Source of the DNA: Palaemon carinicauda
Lineage: Eukaryota; Arthropoda; Malacostraca; Decapoda; Palaemonidae
Reading direction: 5' to 3'
NCBI RefSeq assembly: GCF_036898095.1
Contig: NC_090725.1
Span: forward strand, 209,643,570 to 209,707,569
DNA: 64,000 nucleotides
The notes beneath the pieces were generated by a model that was given only the letters and a program-made list of their open reading frames with translations, ran no database searches and was not told the origin of the DNA. Within the stretch, counting starts at the first letter, position 1, and every line of letters starts with the position of its first letter. Positions 62,693 to 64,000 of the stretch are shown piece after piece. Both the position numbers and the translations under genes were made by a program.

Positions 62693-62839
62693 AATGACCG
62701 ATTGCCTCTCCCCTTCGCAGCCACTCAGGTTTCTGGCTCTCATTCTCTCACTCCCTCGTCAGTTGAAAGAAACCAGCAAAATCCCAAGGGAGTTACCCGT
62801 GTGGGATTTTGTGACCCAAAGGTTACAAGTGTGAAATAA
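62693..62839 (+). CDS. Possible 3'-terminal exon, 48 codons
   Basis: A good splice-acceptor shape (TTATCTTTGAATTCCTTGTTTCCAG) is followed in frame by 48 codons (NDRLPLPFAATQVSG..GFCDPKVTSVK) to a TAA at 62837-62839. Local GC is higher than the surroundings. A second frame is also open (from ATG 62694 to TGA), which weakens the case. I recognise no domain and see no upstream exon or polyadenylation signal nearby. Confidence 0.2.
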   Translation, partial: NDRLPLPFAATQVSGSHSLTPSSVERNQQNPKGVTRVGFCDPKVTSVK

Positions 62840-64000
62840 GAACAGGAAAAAATATGGAAAAAGAAGTGTTTTAAAAGGAGAAACGGATGTGTTAACTTTA
62901 TTGTGTTTTAAAAGGGAAATTAATAGGAGAGGTTTTTTAACAAGAGAAAAACTGTTACAAATGATTATTTAATTCCTTAACATATTTTGCATCAGTAGAA
63001 TCCTACATGATAGGAAAGAGTATAAGTTTACATTTATTTACATTTGAAATTAACCTTTTATATCCTTTATTTTGTTTTTTATCTTTGTAATTGCGATGAC
63101 CGACCGGGTGGCACCAAGATTCATTTATGTAACCAGATAAAACTTAAGAGAAGAAGGACAATAATGGCTTTTGAACTTGATGGAAATGACAGAATATTTT
63201 CTATGAAGATGTAGAACAATGAATTAAAGCAGGTTTTAGGTGACAAAAAGATTGCATGGTCATGTCATAAGTAATAATACAGCGAATCCTTAATTTCATG
63301 ATATGAGTCTGGAATCTCTTTCAGTCCAGTGGTACACTGACCGGAACAGTACTGATAGAAAATCGACAGCGATGCCATCTTGCGGGAAAACAAAAGATAA
63401 TCACTAGAAGAGGTTAAGGTTAGCCCAAGACTTATTCTGTACTGTAGGTCATGTGTTAGCTACGGATGAAAACTAAACTTCTTTCATTTCGTTTGGTCGA
63501 AAAGGAAAATGAACACAAATCTGAGAGAGTTATTTATAAAGCTTCAATATTTGAAACTTAAAAAAGGGACGAGCGATATCGAAACAAATTCTGATTTTTT
63601 AGAGTAGGATTTATTTTGAAAACAAAATGAATAATTATGACTATTCGGTAACAAACTGGAAATGGTTTTTGGAATCACATTCGAATGATGAAAAATTAAA
63701 ACTTGAATTGTACAGTATTTAATTTTACTTGAATGTTTATGAATTGAAACAATATATCTTTATAACTATAAATTGATTAATGTGTTAACTCACTGTAGCG
63801 TCATATGTTGCTAGTTATAAATGAAAAGAATTGTAAAGTTTTTAGCTGGTTCATTTCATTGAGTAATTAAGTTTAGTAGCTTTTAAACAAGGTTATGTCA
63901 GTGACCTCGGTTAGATGGGAGGAGGCGACCTACCCGGCTGGACACACAAACATTTACTAGAAAATAAAGGACGATGGACTAGTTGATTTCATTATAACGG
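62840..64000. other. No feature recognised (right end)
   Basis: AT-rich unassigned DNA with no long frame, RNA gene or known repeat. Confidence 0.45.

Overview
The window is eukaryotic and looks like repeat-rich intergenic DNA from an arthropod, most likely a decapod crustacean (shrimp or prawn type). The evidence is very long (AT)n, (CT)n and (ATT)n arrays every few kilobases, many decayed non-LTR, LTR and DNA transposons nested in one another, and a dispersed repeat with the 3' end TTGGAGCCC..GGGCTTATAG..AACTAGGGTTGTAGC plus an (ATT)n tail that I associate with decapod genomes. The taxon is an inference from memory of repeat families, not a search result. I see no convincing host protein-coding gene; one possible terminal exon at 62693-62839 is the only candidate.

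Layout. 1-900: 3' end of a LINE with an open C-terminal frame. 1028-2988: a DNA transposon with about 130-bp terminal inverted repeats, flanked by TA, carrying a KRAB-A-domain-protein-2-like (Ginger-type integrase) gene whose catalytic core has been lost in frame. 3-5.4 kb: microsatellites and two LINE tails. 5.86-8.2 kb: a broken plus-strand Ty3-type LTR retrotransposon. 8537-33898: five head-to-tail copies of a ~5.06-kb non-coding unit, almost identical outside two microsatellites; this array fills 40% of the window and is its outstanding feature. 34-42 kb: flanking DNA, a second diverged copy of the LINE-tailed element found inside each unit, LINE remnants, an 820-bp inverted-repeat element flanked by TAA, and a perfect 18-bp hairpin. 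42-45 kb: nothing recognised. 45.2-48.6 kb: minus-strand RTE-like LINE split by a decayed hAT transposon. 48.65-52.1 kb: minus-strand Ty3-type polyprotein remnant with an exact 278-bp-period duplication in its integrase, split by an 828-bp hAT deletion derivative with a perfect 8-bp target duplication. 52.8-53.1 kb: DIRS-like RNase H remnant. 54-58 kb: mostly unassigned, with long AT arrays and a possible solo LTR. 58.07-60.76 kb: plus-strand Jockey-like LINE copy whose 3' tail matches the dispersed repeats elsewhere in the window. 61-64 kb: another LINE tail, an AT array inside a large imperfect palindrome, and a quiet right end.

The genes do not form a pathway; they are layers of mobile elements. 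The links that can be read are: (i) the LINE at 58-60.7 kb and the short LINE-tailed element inside every tandem unit share a 3' end, so the LINE family is the likely mobiliser of the short element; (ii) the nesting gives relative ages (hAT into Ty3 remnant; hAT into RTE LINE); (iii) the tandem array has a single junction type, so it grew from one founding duplication and was later homogenised.
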